Part shown: positions 8,161 to 16,320 of the stretch, piece by piece | Layout of the letters: each line of letters begins with the position of its first letter | Numbering within the stretch: the first letter of the stretch is position 1 | Virus record (IMG/VR): IMGVR_UViG_3300008110_000261 | Span: 1-39,837 of that record | Length of the DNA: 39,837 bases | Origin: a virus | Reading direction: 5' to 3' (one strand) | Program-made: the position numbers and the translations under genes | Notes under the pieces: generated by a model | What the model was told of the DNA's origin: nothing | Databases searched by the model: none | What the model saw: only the letters and a program-made list of their open reading frames with translations

Positions 8161-9552
8161 TAGAAATAAGTTGTAATGACGACGCAGCCTTGAGCACCGT
8201 TACCTCCGTTACCTCCGTTACCGGATCCAATGGTTGCGCCACCTCCACCTCCTCCATGCCCGTATCCGGTTGCGTTTGCTCCATTTCCACCATTGCCGCT
8301 TGCAAAAGTTGAAGCACCTCCACCACCTCCGGCTGATCCATTCATAATTAACGATGGCACTCCAGATCGTGGAATTGAAGCAGTTGCATTACCACCACTT
8401 GCGCTTGAACTTTGGCCGCCAGAGGCTGAGAATAAATTAATAAACGGATTTACTGCTCCGTTTCCGCCATTAAAAGGCGATGGAGTAGCAGAGATTCCAC
8501 CACCTCCACCTCCGCCGCCCGGAGCGTTTGCAGAGCCTGAACCAGAAGCTGCTGTTGCGCTGATTGAAGTTCCTCCGCCAGCATTGCTGTTGGGTGCGCC
8601 GCCGCTACCCGCTGCTGGTGCAGTCGTGCCTCCGTTTGCGCCGGGTTGCCCCCCGGGATTGCATCTGGCCAAAAAAGCCGTGGGCGCAGATGTTGGCGCA
8701 AACCCAGAGATGCCACCAAGTTGCGCTGTCGAAACTCCAAAAATTGCGCCGGCTCCACCTGCGCCAACTGTAACATCGTAAGTTGCTGGTGCGTCAGCAA
8801 GATCGGCTGCGTTTAAAGTCGTGCGGCTATATCCACCACCACCACCACCAGTTCCACCATAAATCGCAGTTCCGCTTGTTCCTTTGCCACCAGCACCACC
8901 ACCGTTGCCACCAGAAACCATTTCAACAACCACCAATTTTGCCCCCGCTGGTTTTGTCCAAATTGCAGGAAATCCAACTGGCGTAACGGTATCAAACACC
9001 TGCACATTCGTCTGAAGTGCCTGATGTTGATGATCCGCACGCGCAGCAAAGGTGCTCAGACCCACAACAGGCGCGGTAGCAAGCGCAGCAGGAGCCGTGG
9101 TAGCAAGACCAGCGATCTGGCTTGTGGTCAACGCACCAATTTGAACAGGAGTCGGGAAGATATGCTGATGGTCTGCGCGAGCCGCAAAGGTGCTCAAGCC
9201 AACCACAGGTGCAGTCGCGAGTGCTGCGGGTGCCAGCGTGGACAGACCAGCGATGTTCGCAGTCGTCAGTGTGCCAGCAAGAGCTTGGGCAACCGTTGCC
9301 TTTTTGGTGTCCGTACCTTGGTTCACCACCAAGACATCCGTTGTATGTGTAACCAATCCCAGCAAAGTTCGCGCGGAGCGCAACGCCACCGTCAGGCTGA
9401 CCGTCTGGTCCGTAATGCACATTTCCGCGAGTGTTGTAGCTTGTCTGAAGCCATTGTCCCGGACTGGAGTCGATGAATGTGTTGAAGAACTCAGGTTCAG
9501 CGACAATGACATCGATGACCCTTCCATTGAGAACTTTCGCAAAATGAGCCAT
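8160..9552 (-). pseudogene. Glycine-rich tail fibre/adhesin, frame-broken chimera
   Basis: The product is encoded in two frames. From the ATG at 9552 about 70 residues (MAHFAKVLNGRVIDVIVAEP ... ANFAGIGYTYN) match a small conserved phage structural domain that normally continues after GIGYTYD. At about 9338-9342 the meaningful reading moves one base downstream (+1): TDVLVVNQGTDTKKATVAQAL, two FAARADHQH repeats, then about 250 residues of glycine-rich sequence ending CVVITTYF. Deleting one G in AACGGATGTC would join the parts as YNDVLVVNQG. Both flanking extensions look like non-coding shadows. Its neighbour is an intact paralogue with the same repeats. It may be a real +1 frameshift, a recent out-of-frame recombination, or an assembly indel. 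Confidence 0.75.
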
Positions 9553-9555
9553 AAA

Positions 9556-11631
9556 TTAAGCCGTGTAACTTCCCGATGAATTGAATTGGAGGATGGTTCT
9601 CGAGCCACTGGTTGTGACAACGGGCGATCCGGTTGTAACTCCAGTGTATTGTGAAGTCAAAAGCGACAAAATCACAACACCAGAACCTCCGTTTCCGCCG
9701 GTTGCCGGAGATCCACTTGCACCTCCACCACCTCCACCTGTGTTTGCGGTTCCATTGTTTCCGGTGGTCAAAGCTGCGTTTCCGCCACCACCGGTTCCTC
9801 CAGTACCTTGCGTTGCGCTGGATGTGCCTCCACCTCCGCCACCATAAAAAACAGCAGAGCCTGTAATTAAAGAAGAAGTTCCTGCGCCACCATTTCCTCC
9901 TGCAGCAGTTCCGGAATTGGTGCCATTTGAGCCGGCTGCACCCGCGCCACCACCTCCTCCTGCTGGACTACCAGAAAGGCCCGGGGTAGACCCCCCGTTG
10001 TTCCCTTGTCCTGAAGTTCCAGATCCGCCAGTAGAACTAGCCCCGGTGGTGGTATTTGCTCCTGCACCTCCACCTGAACCTCCGCTTTGCCCAATAAGGT
10101 TGTTAAGAGTGCCCGGTCCCCATTTTCCACCACCACCACCTCCGATTGCAGTGTAGCCAGCAATCGACGAGTTGGTTCCATTTGCCCCAACCGTACCCGG
10201 CGTTGGATAGGCTGTGCCGGCTCCACCTGCGCCAACAGCAATTGTGTAGGTTGTGCCAGAAGCAAGGATTGCTGTTGCAGCAATGATGCCACCCGCTCCA
10301 CCTCCACCACCTGTTGCTCCACCTCCACCTGCAACTATCAAAAGATCTGCGGAAATATTGATTGCCACAGAAGAAAGCGAGGTTACCCGTCCCTTGGCAT
10401 CAATGCTCAACACTGGCACAAAAGAAGTGGACCCCACATTGCTTTGAGCCGTGGTAATTGCTGCCAATGTAGCCGTTGCAGATCCCGGACCAGTAGCAAT
10501 CACATCACCAGTCAACGCAGTAATTGCCGTTGTGGACGCCGCAGCAATAGCCGCAGTCGTCAAGCTTGTGACTCGTCCTTTTGCGTCAACAGACAGAACA
10601 GGCACAACGCTCGAAGAACCGATGTTGCTCTGTGCGGTTGTGATTGCAGCCAGCGTGGGCACAGGGTAGCTGCCAGTCAGATCGCCGCCAGCGGTTGCTG
10701 TGGCGCCCAGAGCACCAACCTGAGCAGCAGTCGGGAACGGATGCTGGTGATCGGAACGAGCGGCAAAAGCGCTAAGTCCAGCAACGCCGGCAGTTGCCAG
10801 TGAAGCAGCAGCATCGGTGGAAAGTCCAGCAATTTGAGCCGTGGTCAATGCCGCAAAAGCAACCGTGCTCAAAGATGTCACACGACCTCTTTCATCAACA
10901 CTCAAAACTGGAATTGCACTTTCAGAACCAACATTGCTCTGCGCAGTCGTAACGGCAGATAGCGAGATTGTACCGCTTGAGGTGATCGTTCCTCCATCCA
11001 GTCCTGTTCCGGCCGTGATGCTGGTGACTGTGCCTCCAGACAGACTGGAGACAGCAACAGTTGCAAGATTAGTCACGCGACCCTTTGCGTCTACACTGAT
11101 GATAGGCACTACTGTTCCGCTGCCTACATTTGTCTGAGCCGTGGTGATTGCGGCAAGCGTTGGATTCGGAAAGTTGCCAACCAAGTCTCCACCAGCAGCA
11201 GCGGTTGCTCCCAGCGCACCAATCTCCCCGGGAGTCGGGCGAGCGTGCTGATGGTCGGCCCGAGCTGCGAAGGTGCTGACCCCAGTAGCTCCTGTGACAG
11301 CCAAAACAGCTCCAGCCTCAGTAGACAAGCCAGCAATCTGGTTCGTAGTAAGCGCAGGATTAACTGCAGTAGTAAGTCCAGTCACACGCCCCTTCGAATC
11401 TGTCGTGATCACCGGAATCACAGAACTGGATCCAACGGCAACTTGGCCCGTTGTAATGGCTGCCAGAGTTGGGCTAGGATAAGTCCCAGACAGATCTCCG
11501 CTAGCAGCACCAGCAGGGTTGCGCAGAATTACGCCAGTGACCTTTTTGGTGGCTCCGCCTTGAACGATTGGAACAAGCTCCGTTCCGTCTACCGATGTTG
11601 CGCTGGGAAGTGCAGATATTTTGTCGCCCAT
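9556..11631 (-). CDS. Tail fibre/adhesin with repeats and glycine-rich C-terminal domain
   Basis: 691 residues. After a short start (MGDKISALPSATSVDGTELV, a common trimeric fibre opening) come five or so units of about 60-90 residues containing SGTYPSPTLAAITT, SVDAKGRVT and FAARADHQH elements. From about residue 430 (LLIVAGGGGATGGGGGAGG) the chain becomes glycine-rich for ~220 residues, with alternating GG blocks, then closes with VVILSLLTSQYTG and a short beta tail. Glycine-rich domains of this kind form polyglycine-II sandwiches in phage adhesins and present variable loops to receptors. It is the intact copy of the broken fibre gene that follows. Start follows the previous stop by one base (TAATATG). 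Confidence 0.85.
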   Translation of the reverse strand: MGDKISALPSATSVDGTELVPIVQGGATKKVTGVILRNPAGAASGDLSGTYPSPTLAAITTGQVAVGSSSVIPVITTDSKGRVTGLTTAVNPALTTNQIAGLSTEAGAVLAVTGATGVSTFAARADHQHARPTPGEIGALGATAAAGGDLVGNFPNPTLAAITTAQTNVGSGTVVPIISVDAKGRVTNLATVAVSSLSGGTVTSITAGTGLDGGTITSSGTISLSAVTTAQSNVGSESAIPVLSVDERGRVTSLSTVAFAALTTAQIAGLSTDAAASLATAGVAGLSAFAARSDHQHPFPTAAQVGALGATATAGGDLTGSYPVPTLAAITTAQSNIGSSSVVPVLSVDAKGRVTSLTTAAIAAASTTAITALTGDVIATGPGSATATLAAITTAQSNVGSTSFVPVLSIDAKGRVTSLSSVAINISADLLIVAGGGGATGGGGGAGGIIAATAILASGTTYTIAVGAGGAGTAYPTPGTVGANGTNSSIAGYTAIGGGGGGKWGPGTLNNLIGQSGGSGGGAGANTTTGASSTGGSGTSGQGNNGGSTPGLSGSPAGGGGGAGAAGSNGTNSGTAAGGNGGAGTSSLITGSAVFYGGGGGGTSSATQGTGGTGGGGNAALTTGNNGTANTGGGGGGASGSPATGGNGGSGVVILSLLTSQYTGVTTGSPVVTTSGSRTILQFNSSGSYTA

Positions 11632-11632
11632 A

Positions 11633-11836
11633 TTAGCCAGTAATCAGATTGTCTCCACCTTCTGTGGTGAGTTGAAATCCCGCTTCGGTCGTAATGTAAT
11701 CAACTCCCGTGCTGGGTGGAACTGTTTTCTTGAATTTAAATGTCTGACCAGTTGCAGACACTTGAATCCTAGCAAAATTCTTGTTGAAAGCTTTTGACGG
11801 ATCAACATTCCGCTTTTTGAGGAATCTGGTAACCAT
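11633..11836 (-). CDS. Hypothetical small virion-block protein (67 aa)
   Basis: 67 residues, basic N terminus (MVTRFLKKRNVDPSKAFNKNF) then a short beta-like part rich in Thr and Gly (TTEAGFQLTTEGGDNLITG). The last part resembles the LLTEAGNELLQENG segment of the neighbouring connector-like protein, as if both carry a small repeated strand motif. It lies between connector and fibre genes with one- to two-base spacing, so it is probably a late structural or assembly protein. Family not recognised. Confidence 0.65.
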   Translation of the reverse strand: MVTRFLKKRNVDPSKAFNKNFARIQVSATGQTFKFKKTVPPSTGVDYITTEAGFQLTTEGGDNLITG

Positions 11837-11837
11837 A

Positions 11838-13034
11838 CTAGTAAGTGTACACCATGTTCATCCGTTGAATCTGACCCTGCTGACGGATCAAGACATCGAT
11901 CTGTTGCTGTACAGCAAACTCAGCCATTGCCTCAAGCGAGTCAGCTTCCGGGGCGCGACCTTCAGAACGGAGAAAGTCAGCAGCAACAGAGTTGACCAAA
12001 TAGCCTTTGAAACGGAAAGGGATCTGCACCATGCTCCAAAAGAAGCTTGGATTTACCGGAGTAACGCCAATCGCAACAGACGCAATTGCATTCCAGAAGT
12101 TTCCTTGTACAGGCAGGTTCTTGCTAGGTGGCAGATACGCAGAACTACCCTGTGACGGATCGTAATACACCTGCGCTCCAGCCGTGTATGGTAATGTGGC
12201 ATCGTACCGTGTGCCGGTAAGATACGGAGCAACTTTCCGGAGGACTACAAACTTGGTTCCAAAATTGCTGAACCTAAGGACAAACAGTTCTTGGTTGAAT
12301 GCTTGGTATGTCGTCGTAGAAGACAGGTCCAGTTCCGGCATATTCTCGACCGTAAAGTCGTCATGCGCGTAACGAGTGCTTTTGCGAGGATCAGCATTCC
12401 AGCTTCCAATTGCCTGTCCTTGTACAACAACAACCGGTTGTTGGTTGTTCACGAACTCAATCGTGCTGTTGCTGATGGGAGTCCATTGCGGAGTACACCA
12501 CGGCATCTGAATTGTAATGCTTGTGATGTACGGATCCGTGGCATCATCAGCAGTCGTGTAGGTGAATTGGTACTGCTGCGCACCAGCATTTGTCAGGGAG
12601 CCATCCTCTTGAAGGATCCAAAACGGATTGATAATACTGACATTGCTCTGGCCAACTTTGTTCTGCTGCCAAGCGTTGTCTGTAAAGTCACGCAGATAGA
12701 TTCGAGGAACATTGGTATCCAGCGTGATGACAACCGGAATCGTGTTCTCGGCATTCTGCTCGTACAGAGTGGCTCCGTTTTCCTGAAGCAGTTCGTTGCC
12801 GGCTTCCGTTAGAAGCTCGATTGGATCAGCAACCACATTGGTGATCGGCGTCCCCGGCCAGACCTGTACAACCTCTTGAATGTCCGGCCACTCCTCACGA
12901 TCCCATATCATGCTTAACCGACGATTGGTAAAATCGCGGATAGCAGCAAACGATTTGTCGTTCAGCGTATTCCGGTCAAGACCGATAAGCTGGCAGGTTT
13001 CCGCCAAAAGTGCGCTGAACGGGACTGTCTTCAT
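11838..13034 (-). CDS. Probable head-tail connector / tail tubular protein A-like
   Basis: 398 residues. N terminus (FSALLAETCQLIGLDRNTLNDKSFAAIRDFTNRRLSMIWDREEWPD) is helical like the gp11-type adaptors that bind the portal; the middle is beta-rich; the C-terminal ~100 residues (FFWSMVQIPFRFKGYLVNSVAADFLRSEGRAPEADSLEAMAEFAVQQQIDVL) are again helical. The two-helix-bundle plus insert layout, and the position after the capsid gene and before tail genes, fit a connector of the short-tail type. It overlaps the previous gene (ATGA). It is longer than T7 gp11 (196 residues), so the middle domain is an addition or a different family. Assignment from context mostly. Confidence 0.55.
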   Translation of the reverse strand: MKTVPFSALLAETCQLIGLDRNTLNDKSFAAIRDFTNRRLSMIWDREEWPDIQEVVQVWPGTPITNVVADPIELLTEAGNELLQENGATLYEQNAENTIPVVITLDTNVPRIYLRDFTDNAWQQNKVGQSNVSIINPFWILQEDGSLTNAGAQQYQFTYTTADDATDPYITSITIQMPWCTPQWTPISNSTIEFVNNQQPVVVVQGQAIGSWNADPRKSTRYAHDDFTVENMPELDLSSTTTYQAFNQELFVLRFSNFGTKFVVLRKVAPYLTGTRYDATLPYTAGAQVYYDPSQGSSAYLPPSKNLPVQGNFWNAIASVAIGVTPVNPSFFWSMVQIPFRFKGYLVNSVAADFLRSEGRAPEADSLEAMAEFAVQQQIDVLIRQQGQIQRMNMVYTY

Positions 13035-13354
13035 TTGCTAGCTGGAGTCCAACCGACATGAATTTCCTTGGTCCCGCCACTATTGACGCGGCATTCCGGA
13101 TTGTCACGCAGAAATTCATCCATGAATGCTTTGCTATCCCAGCATCCATATCCAAGTTTTTGGCCCCAAAAGTGGTAAGCTGTTAGAGGAATCGTTGCAA
13201 TCTTTTGGCCCAAGCCTTCAACTGACTTATGCCGCATTCTATTGAACTTTTCGTTCTGCTTTGCCTGAACTTGAGCTTCGAGCTTATTCCGCTCCCAGCC
13301 TTTGCGCAGTTCTTTTTCCAGTTGTCCGACAAGGTGTTCAGGAATGTTGATCAT
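13031..13354 (-). CDS. Hypothetical protein (107 aa) after the capsid gene
   Basis: 107 residues with a charged helical N-terminal half (HLVGQLEKELRKGWERNKLEAQVQAKQNEKFNRMRHKSVEGLG) and a conserved-looking C-terminal half with aromatic and Cys residues (AYHFWGQKLGYGCWDSKAFMDEFLRDNPECRV). ATGA overlaps at both ends tie it to neighbours. I do not recognise the family. Position between capsid and connector genes suggests a head-completion or assembly protein. Confidence 0.7.
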   Translation of the reverse strand: MINIPEHLVGQLEKELRKGWERNKLEAQVQAKQNEKFNRMRHKSVEGLGQKIATIPLTAYHFWGQKLGYGCWDSKAFMDEFLRDNPECRVNSGGTKEIHVGWTPASK

Positions 13355-13587
13355 ACTCGAGCCATGAAAATTGTGCCGGGAGGAGGGATTTGAGGAAGGC
13401 GCCCTTGCTCGTCGTAAATCCCGCTGAATGGGTTAATCTTGTCTGACGGCATGGCTGAACCGTTTGTACCTTCAGGCCCGCTGCTAGCGGGTTTTCTGTT
13501 GGCCAGAGCAACCAGATTAGCTGGAGCCTGCACACCGGTGTACCGCTGAATCAATTCAGGAATAACAGGAATAGGAAGTACGGTCAT
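13351..13587 (-). CDS. Hypothetical protein (78 aa)
   Basis: 78 residues, Pro-rich (MTVLPIPVIPELIQRYTGV at the start, RLPQIPPPGTIFMARV at the end), low in predicted regular structure. The ATG follows a small hairpin and a run of five Ts on the minus strand. It overlaps the next gene by ATGA. Family not recognised; first gene after the capsid gap, so possibly a head decoration or head-completion protein. Confidence 0.6.
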   Translation of the reverse strand: MTVLPIPVIPELIQRYTGVQAPANLVALANRKPASSGPEGTNGSAMPSDKINPFSGIYDEQGRLPQIPPPGTIFMARV

Positions 13588-13922
13588 AAAAATGGGCCGG
13601 TACTCTCCCGGCTGTCACACCACTACGGCGACCGAGCACCCCCGGTCCGTGCGCGGCGGCATGGAGCCACCGGCAGGTGTCGCTTGTTTGTGTTGTGCCC
13701 CAGATTCAAGCGTTGTCAATTCTGACAGGCTTTACAAACTCTGCGCTTGCACAAATTGTCTCCGTCTCTCCGGAGTGTCACGCCACTTCCGGTGTGCGTT
13801 CACCACAACATCTCATCTCAGTTGCCGAGGAAGCTGTCTCTCCAGCTAGTCGCACCACTTTTGCCCCATAAGCTCGGCTTTACCCGTGAGTTCTGGCAGC
13901 ACGCAGGTGTCGCGGAAGTCTA
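13588..13922. other. 335-bp gap after the capsid gene
   Basis: No gene longer than about 25 codons is convincing on either strand. On the minus strand there are fragments with a zinc-finger look in different frames (MRCCGERTPEVA, then LCKRRVCKACQN), which may be the remains of a small Cys-rich gene broken by indels. The gap ends with a hairpin just before the next ATG. It may carry a terminator or promoter separating high-level capsid expression from the genes that follow. Confidence 0.5.
13596..13612 (-). terminator. Terminator-like hairpin before the 78-aa gene
   Basis: On the minus strand GCCGG and CCGGC pair around a 7-base loop, followed by CCATTTTT. The stem is short (5 bp plus one wobble), so this could attenuate rather than stop transcription downstream of the capsid gene, or it could shape the leader of the next gene. 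Confidence 0.35.
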
Positions 13923-15011
13923 CTAAGCGGAAGCGTAGTTGAACTTGCCAAGGCCCAGCGGGTTACCCACAACCAGACCAGCAACAGCTTCAACCAACCG
14001 GCCGGGGCCACCACCGTTGTCGGTGAGCGGAGTCACCTGAGCAACATTGCCACCGTAACGGACCTCGAGCAAGTTCATGTCGAGGACCAAACCACGGTAA
14101 GGCGTGGGAGTCCAAGTCAACGGAGAACCGGAAACCGTGCCGATGAAGGTCGTCGGGTGGAGACGAACCGTCCCGAAATCGCCTTGGAACACATCCAAAG
14201 ACTGGATGTAAGTGTCCGCAGCGGCATCGCGTTGGAATGTCTGAATCTTCGTGGCGCCGGCAGCCAGAGGAGCCGCTTGCGTGCCCGCAACGGTCGTCAG
14301 GCTGGTCGTCCCAAGCAGACCGGTGAAGGCGCGTTTGAGATCCGTGCCAACGATGCAGTCGAAGCTGGTGAAGTGACCGGTCTGGTCATACACGCTCTTC
14401 AGCAACCCCTGCACAACCGAGTCAGTCAGGCTGGTGCCAAGAGCAGTGCCAGTCCCGATGATGGAAGTGGAAGGAGTCTGGAAGATGGAAGGAATCCCAC
14501 CGGGAGTAGGAGTTCCACCACCACCAGTCGCAATCCATGTCTGAGCACCAGCGGTCCGGTAAGGGACTGTCTGATTACCCGTGTCCGCCTGAGCGGTCTG
14601 GTCGGAGGTCATCGTGACTTCCATGTCACGCTTGATGCCGGTAATCGCCTTAGCGACATTGTCTGCGAGTTCATCGCGGACACCAGCGACATCCGCAATG
14701 TCCTGCGTCAGCTTGGACACACGGACTGCGCGGCGGAAGATCTGCGCGTAGTTGGCCAACTCAGCACGGTAGTTGACGACATAGTTGTCAACGCCGGTGA
14801 CGAGGTTTACATCCACACCGTCCGGAGTGCCTCCAACTTGAGGAGCCGGCAAGCTGTCGGACTGCCAACGGAAATACATATTCCCGGGCTTGCTGCCCTT
14901 CTTCGCCATGCTGGTGAAGGGCGTGTCCTTGGCATCAACCAAGGCGATCATGTCCATAAGATCCTCGCGTTTGCCGCGACCGGAGAGATTGGGTTCGAGT
15001 AGAGTAGCCAT
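13923..15011 (-). CDS. Major capsid protein, DUF5309 (SU10-like) type
   Basis: 362 residues. Conserved parts of this HK97-fold capsid family are visible: DTPFTSMAKKG near residue 30, YFRWQSDSLPAPQ, NYRAELANYAQIFRRAVRVS near residue 80, and a long helical spine KAITGIKRDMEVTMTSDQ followed by a glycine-rich loop and a Thr/Ser-rich domain. It follows the scaffold-like gene with a 35-base gap and is followed by 335 bp without genes, consistent with separate strong expression. Codon use is more regular than that of neighbours (GAC, ACC, GTC, CGG preferred), as expected for an abundant protein. Confidence in capsid identity is high. Confidence 0.9.
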   Translation of the reverse strand: MATLLEPNLSGRGKREDLMDMIALVDAKDTPFTSMAKKGSKPGNMYFRWQSDSLPAPQVGGTPDGVDVNLVTGVDNYVVNYRAELANYAQIFRRAVRVSKLTQDIADVAGVRDELADNVAKAITGIKRDMEVTMTSDQTAQADTGNQTVPYRTAGAQTWIATGGGGTPTPGGIPSIFQTPSTSIIGTGTALGTSLTDSVVQGLLKSVYDQTGHFTSFDCIVGTDLKRAFTGLLGTTSLTTVAGTQAAPLAAGATKIQTFQRDAAADTYIQSLDVFQGDFGTVRLHPTTFIGTVSGSPLTWTPTPYRGLVLDMNLLEVRYGGNVAQVTPLTDNGGGPGRLVEAVAGLVVGNPLGLGKFNYASA

Positions 15012-15046
15012 AGGGCAAAAAGAATTACTGCGGTTGTTGTTGAGGG

Positions 15047-16006
15047 CTAAACAAAGCCCATGTTTTTGACCAAATTACTGAGTCCGTCACGATCTCCGCC
15101 GCTTCTGGCGAACTGTTGTTTCGCTTTCTGCGTGGATTGCTGATGAGCGTTGGAAGGCGGAGCTTGAGTCACCCCGGGCTGTGGAGGGGCTTTTTTAATC
15201 GGTGTCTGCGTTGTCTTTTTGGATTTCAGGTCCGTGTAGGCCTTGAGACCCAAAACTACAATGCCGGCAATGTGCTTAAAATCTGCTCTGCGCTTCTTGA
15301 TTTCCGGAAACTCGCGCAAGATCTGCTGGGCTGCTTGATACTCCTCTGTTTCGGGCTTTGCCCACCAAGGGAAGTCTTGAGTGATGCCTTGATCCATCTG
15401 TGTCTGCTTTTGCAGGTAGTTGTATCTGGCAGGCAACTCAATTTCTTTCACCCTGATGGCTCGCATCTTGATGTCGAGAATGTCCTCGTCAGACAGATCA
15501 ACACCGTTAAGTGTCGCTCCGTTTCGATTCTGCTCGCACCAAAGAATGGCGTTTACTGCCTTATTGTATTCCTCGTTTACCTGTTCAAAGGTATTCAAGG
15601 CTTCAATAGAATCAGAGACTTCTGGTTCGGATTGAGGCGCAACCTGCTTTGCAGCAAGTAGCTCTTTTTCCATTTCAGCCAAGCGTTGCTTTTGCGATTC
15701 CAGTTCAGCTTGAGCGGCTTTCTTCGCAGCAACCAACTTGTTGATGCGCTTCTGTACGCCCCTGCTTAAATTTCCCTCATCGCTTTCGTGACTTTCAGGT
15801 TCCTCGGTGCTGTCTTCGTCTTTTTCAGACACAACAGCATCTGTAACCTGCTCCTGTGTGGCCGGAGCGTCCCCTTGCTCGTCAAGGAAGTTGGATTTCA
15901 GAAGGGCACTCAAGTCCCTCTCATCCAAAAGGCCGAGCTTTTCAACAACGGGAGTTTCTGCTGCCTCCTGACCCCCGGAGTCAGGCTGTACTTCATTTTC
16001 AATCAT
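15047..16006 (-). CDS. Scaffolding protein (coiled coil, acidic)
   Basis: 319 residues. Acidic, disordered N-terminal third (SEKDEDSTEEPESHESDEG), a long coiled coil at about residues 82-125 (RINKLVAAKKAAQAELESQKQRLAEMEKELL), and a basic, Gln/Pro-rich C terminus. This is the usual plan of a phage scaffold that guides capsid shell assembly and is then lost. It sits between portal-side genes and the major capsid gene, the standard place. Its ATG overlaps the TGA that ends the read-through form of the upstream 83-residue gene. Confidence 0.8.
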   Translation of the reverse strand: MIENEVQPDSGGQEAAETPVVEKLGLLDERDLSALLKSNFLDEQGDAPATQEQVTDAVVSEKDEDSTEEPESHESDEGNLSRGVQKRINKLVAAKKAAQAELESQKQRLAEMEKELLAAKQVAPQSEPEVSDSIEALNTFEQVNEEYNKAVNAILWCEQNRNGATLNGVDLSDEDILDIKMRAIRVKEIELPARYNYLQKQTQMDQGITQDFPWWAKPETEEYQAAQQILREFPEIKKRRADFKHIAGIVVLGLKAYTDLKSKKTTQTPIKKAPPQPGVTQAPPSNAHQQSTQKAKQQFARSGGDRDGLSNLVKNMGFV

Positions 16007-16068
16007 GCTTTTAAGGTAGCAAGTTCCTTTATTTCATTCCAGAAACGCTGGGATGCCCGTTGTTGGCG

Positions 16069-16320
16069 TTATGCCAAATCTTTTTCGTCTGTCAAGCCGT
16101 TAAGTTTTAATGCTTCAGATCTTAGTGTTAAAAGTGTTGAATAAACCAAGTTCACTCCATCGGCCTGTCCGCAAGCGTGGACTCGATCCTCGCCTTTCAC
16201 ATTATTGCTGATGGCAGCAATCCACAGGCTTTCCTGCATCTGCTGGATGGTTTCAATAACCTGATCCCAGACATGGTTTTTTCCGCCAAAACCAAATGCA
16301 AGTCGTTCTTTTTCAGTCAT
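16069..16320 (-). CDS. Small conserved protein (83 aa) with an in-frame TAA before a plausible 21-codon continuation
   Basis: 83 residues (MTEKERLAFGFGGKNHVWDQ ...), family not recognised, acidic and helical, with a single Cys pair region VHACGQ. It starts in a TAATG overlap with the portal gene. The TAA at 16069-16071 is followed in the same frame by RQQRASQRFWNEIKELATLK and one more residue, ending in a TGA at 16003-16005 that overlaps the ATG of the scaffold gene. That ending mirrors every other gene junction here, so the original gene probably had about 105 codons. The TAA may be a nonsense mutation, a read-through site, or a sequencing error. Confidence 0.7.
   Translation of the reverse strand: MTEKERLAFGFGGKNHVWDQVIETIQQMQESLWIAAISNNVKGEDRVHACGQADGVNLVYSTLLTLRSEALKLNGLTDEKDLA

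Noticed and set aside
9335-9350. Programmed ribosomal frameshift signal at the fibre junction
   Set aside because: No slippery heptamer, rare-codon pause or following stem is apparent; recombination or an indel explains it more simply.
8230-10447. Proline-rich plus-strand frames opposite the fibre genes
   Set aside because: They are the complement of glycine codons (GGN read as NCC) and have no independent support.
13592-13871. Plus-strand frames in the gap after the capsid gene
   Set aside because: Cys/Ser-rich, without ribosome site, opposite to the direction of all neighbours.
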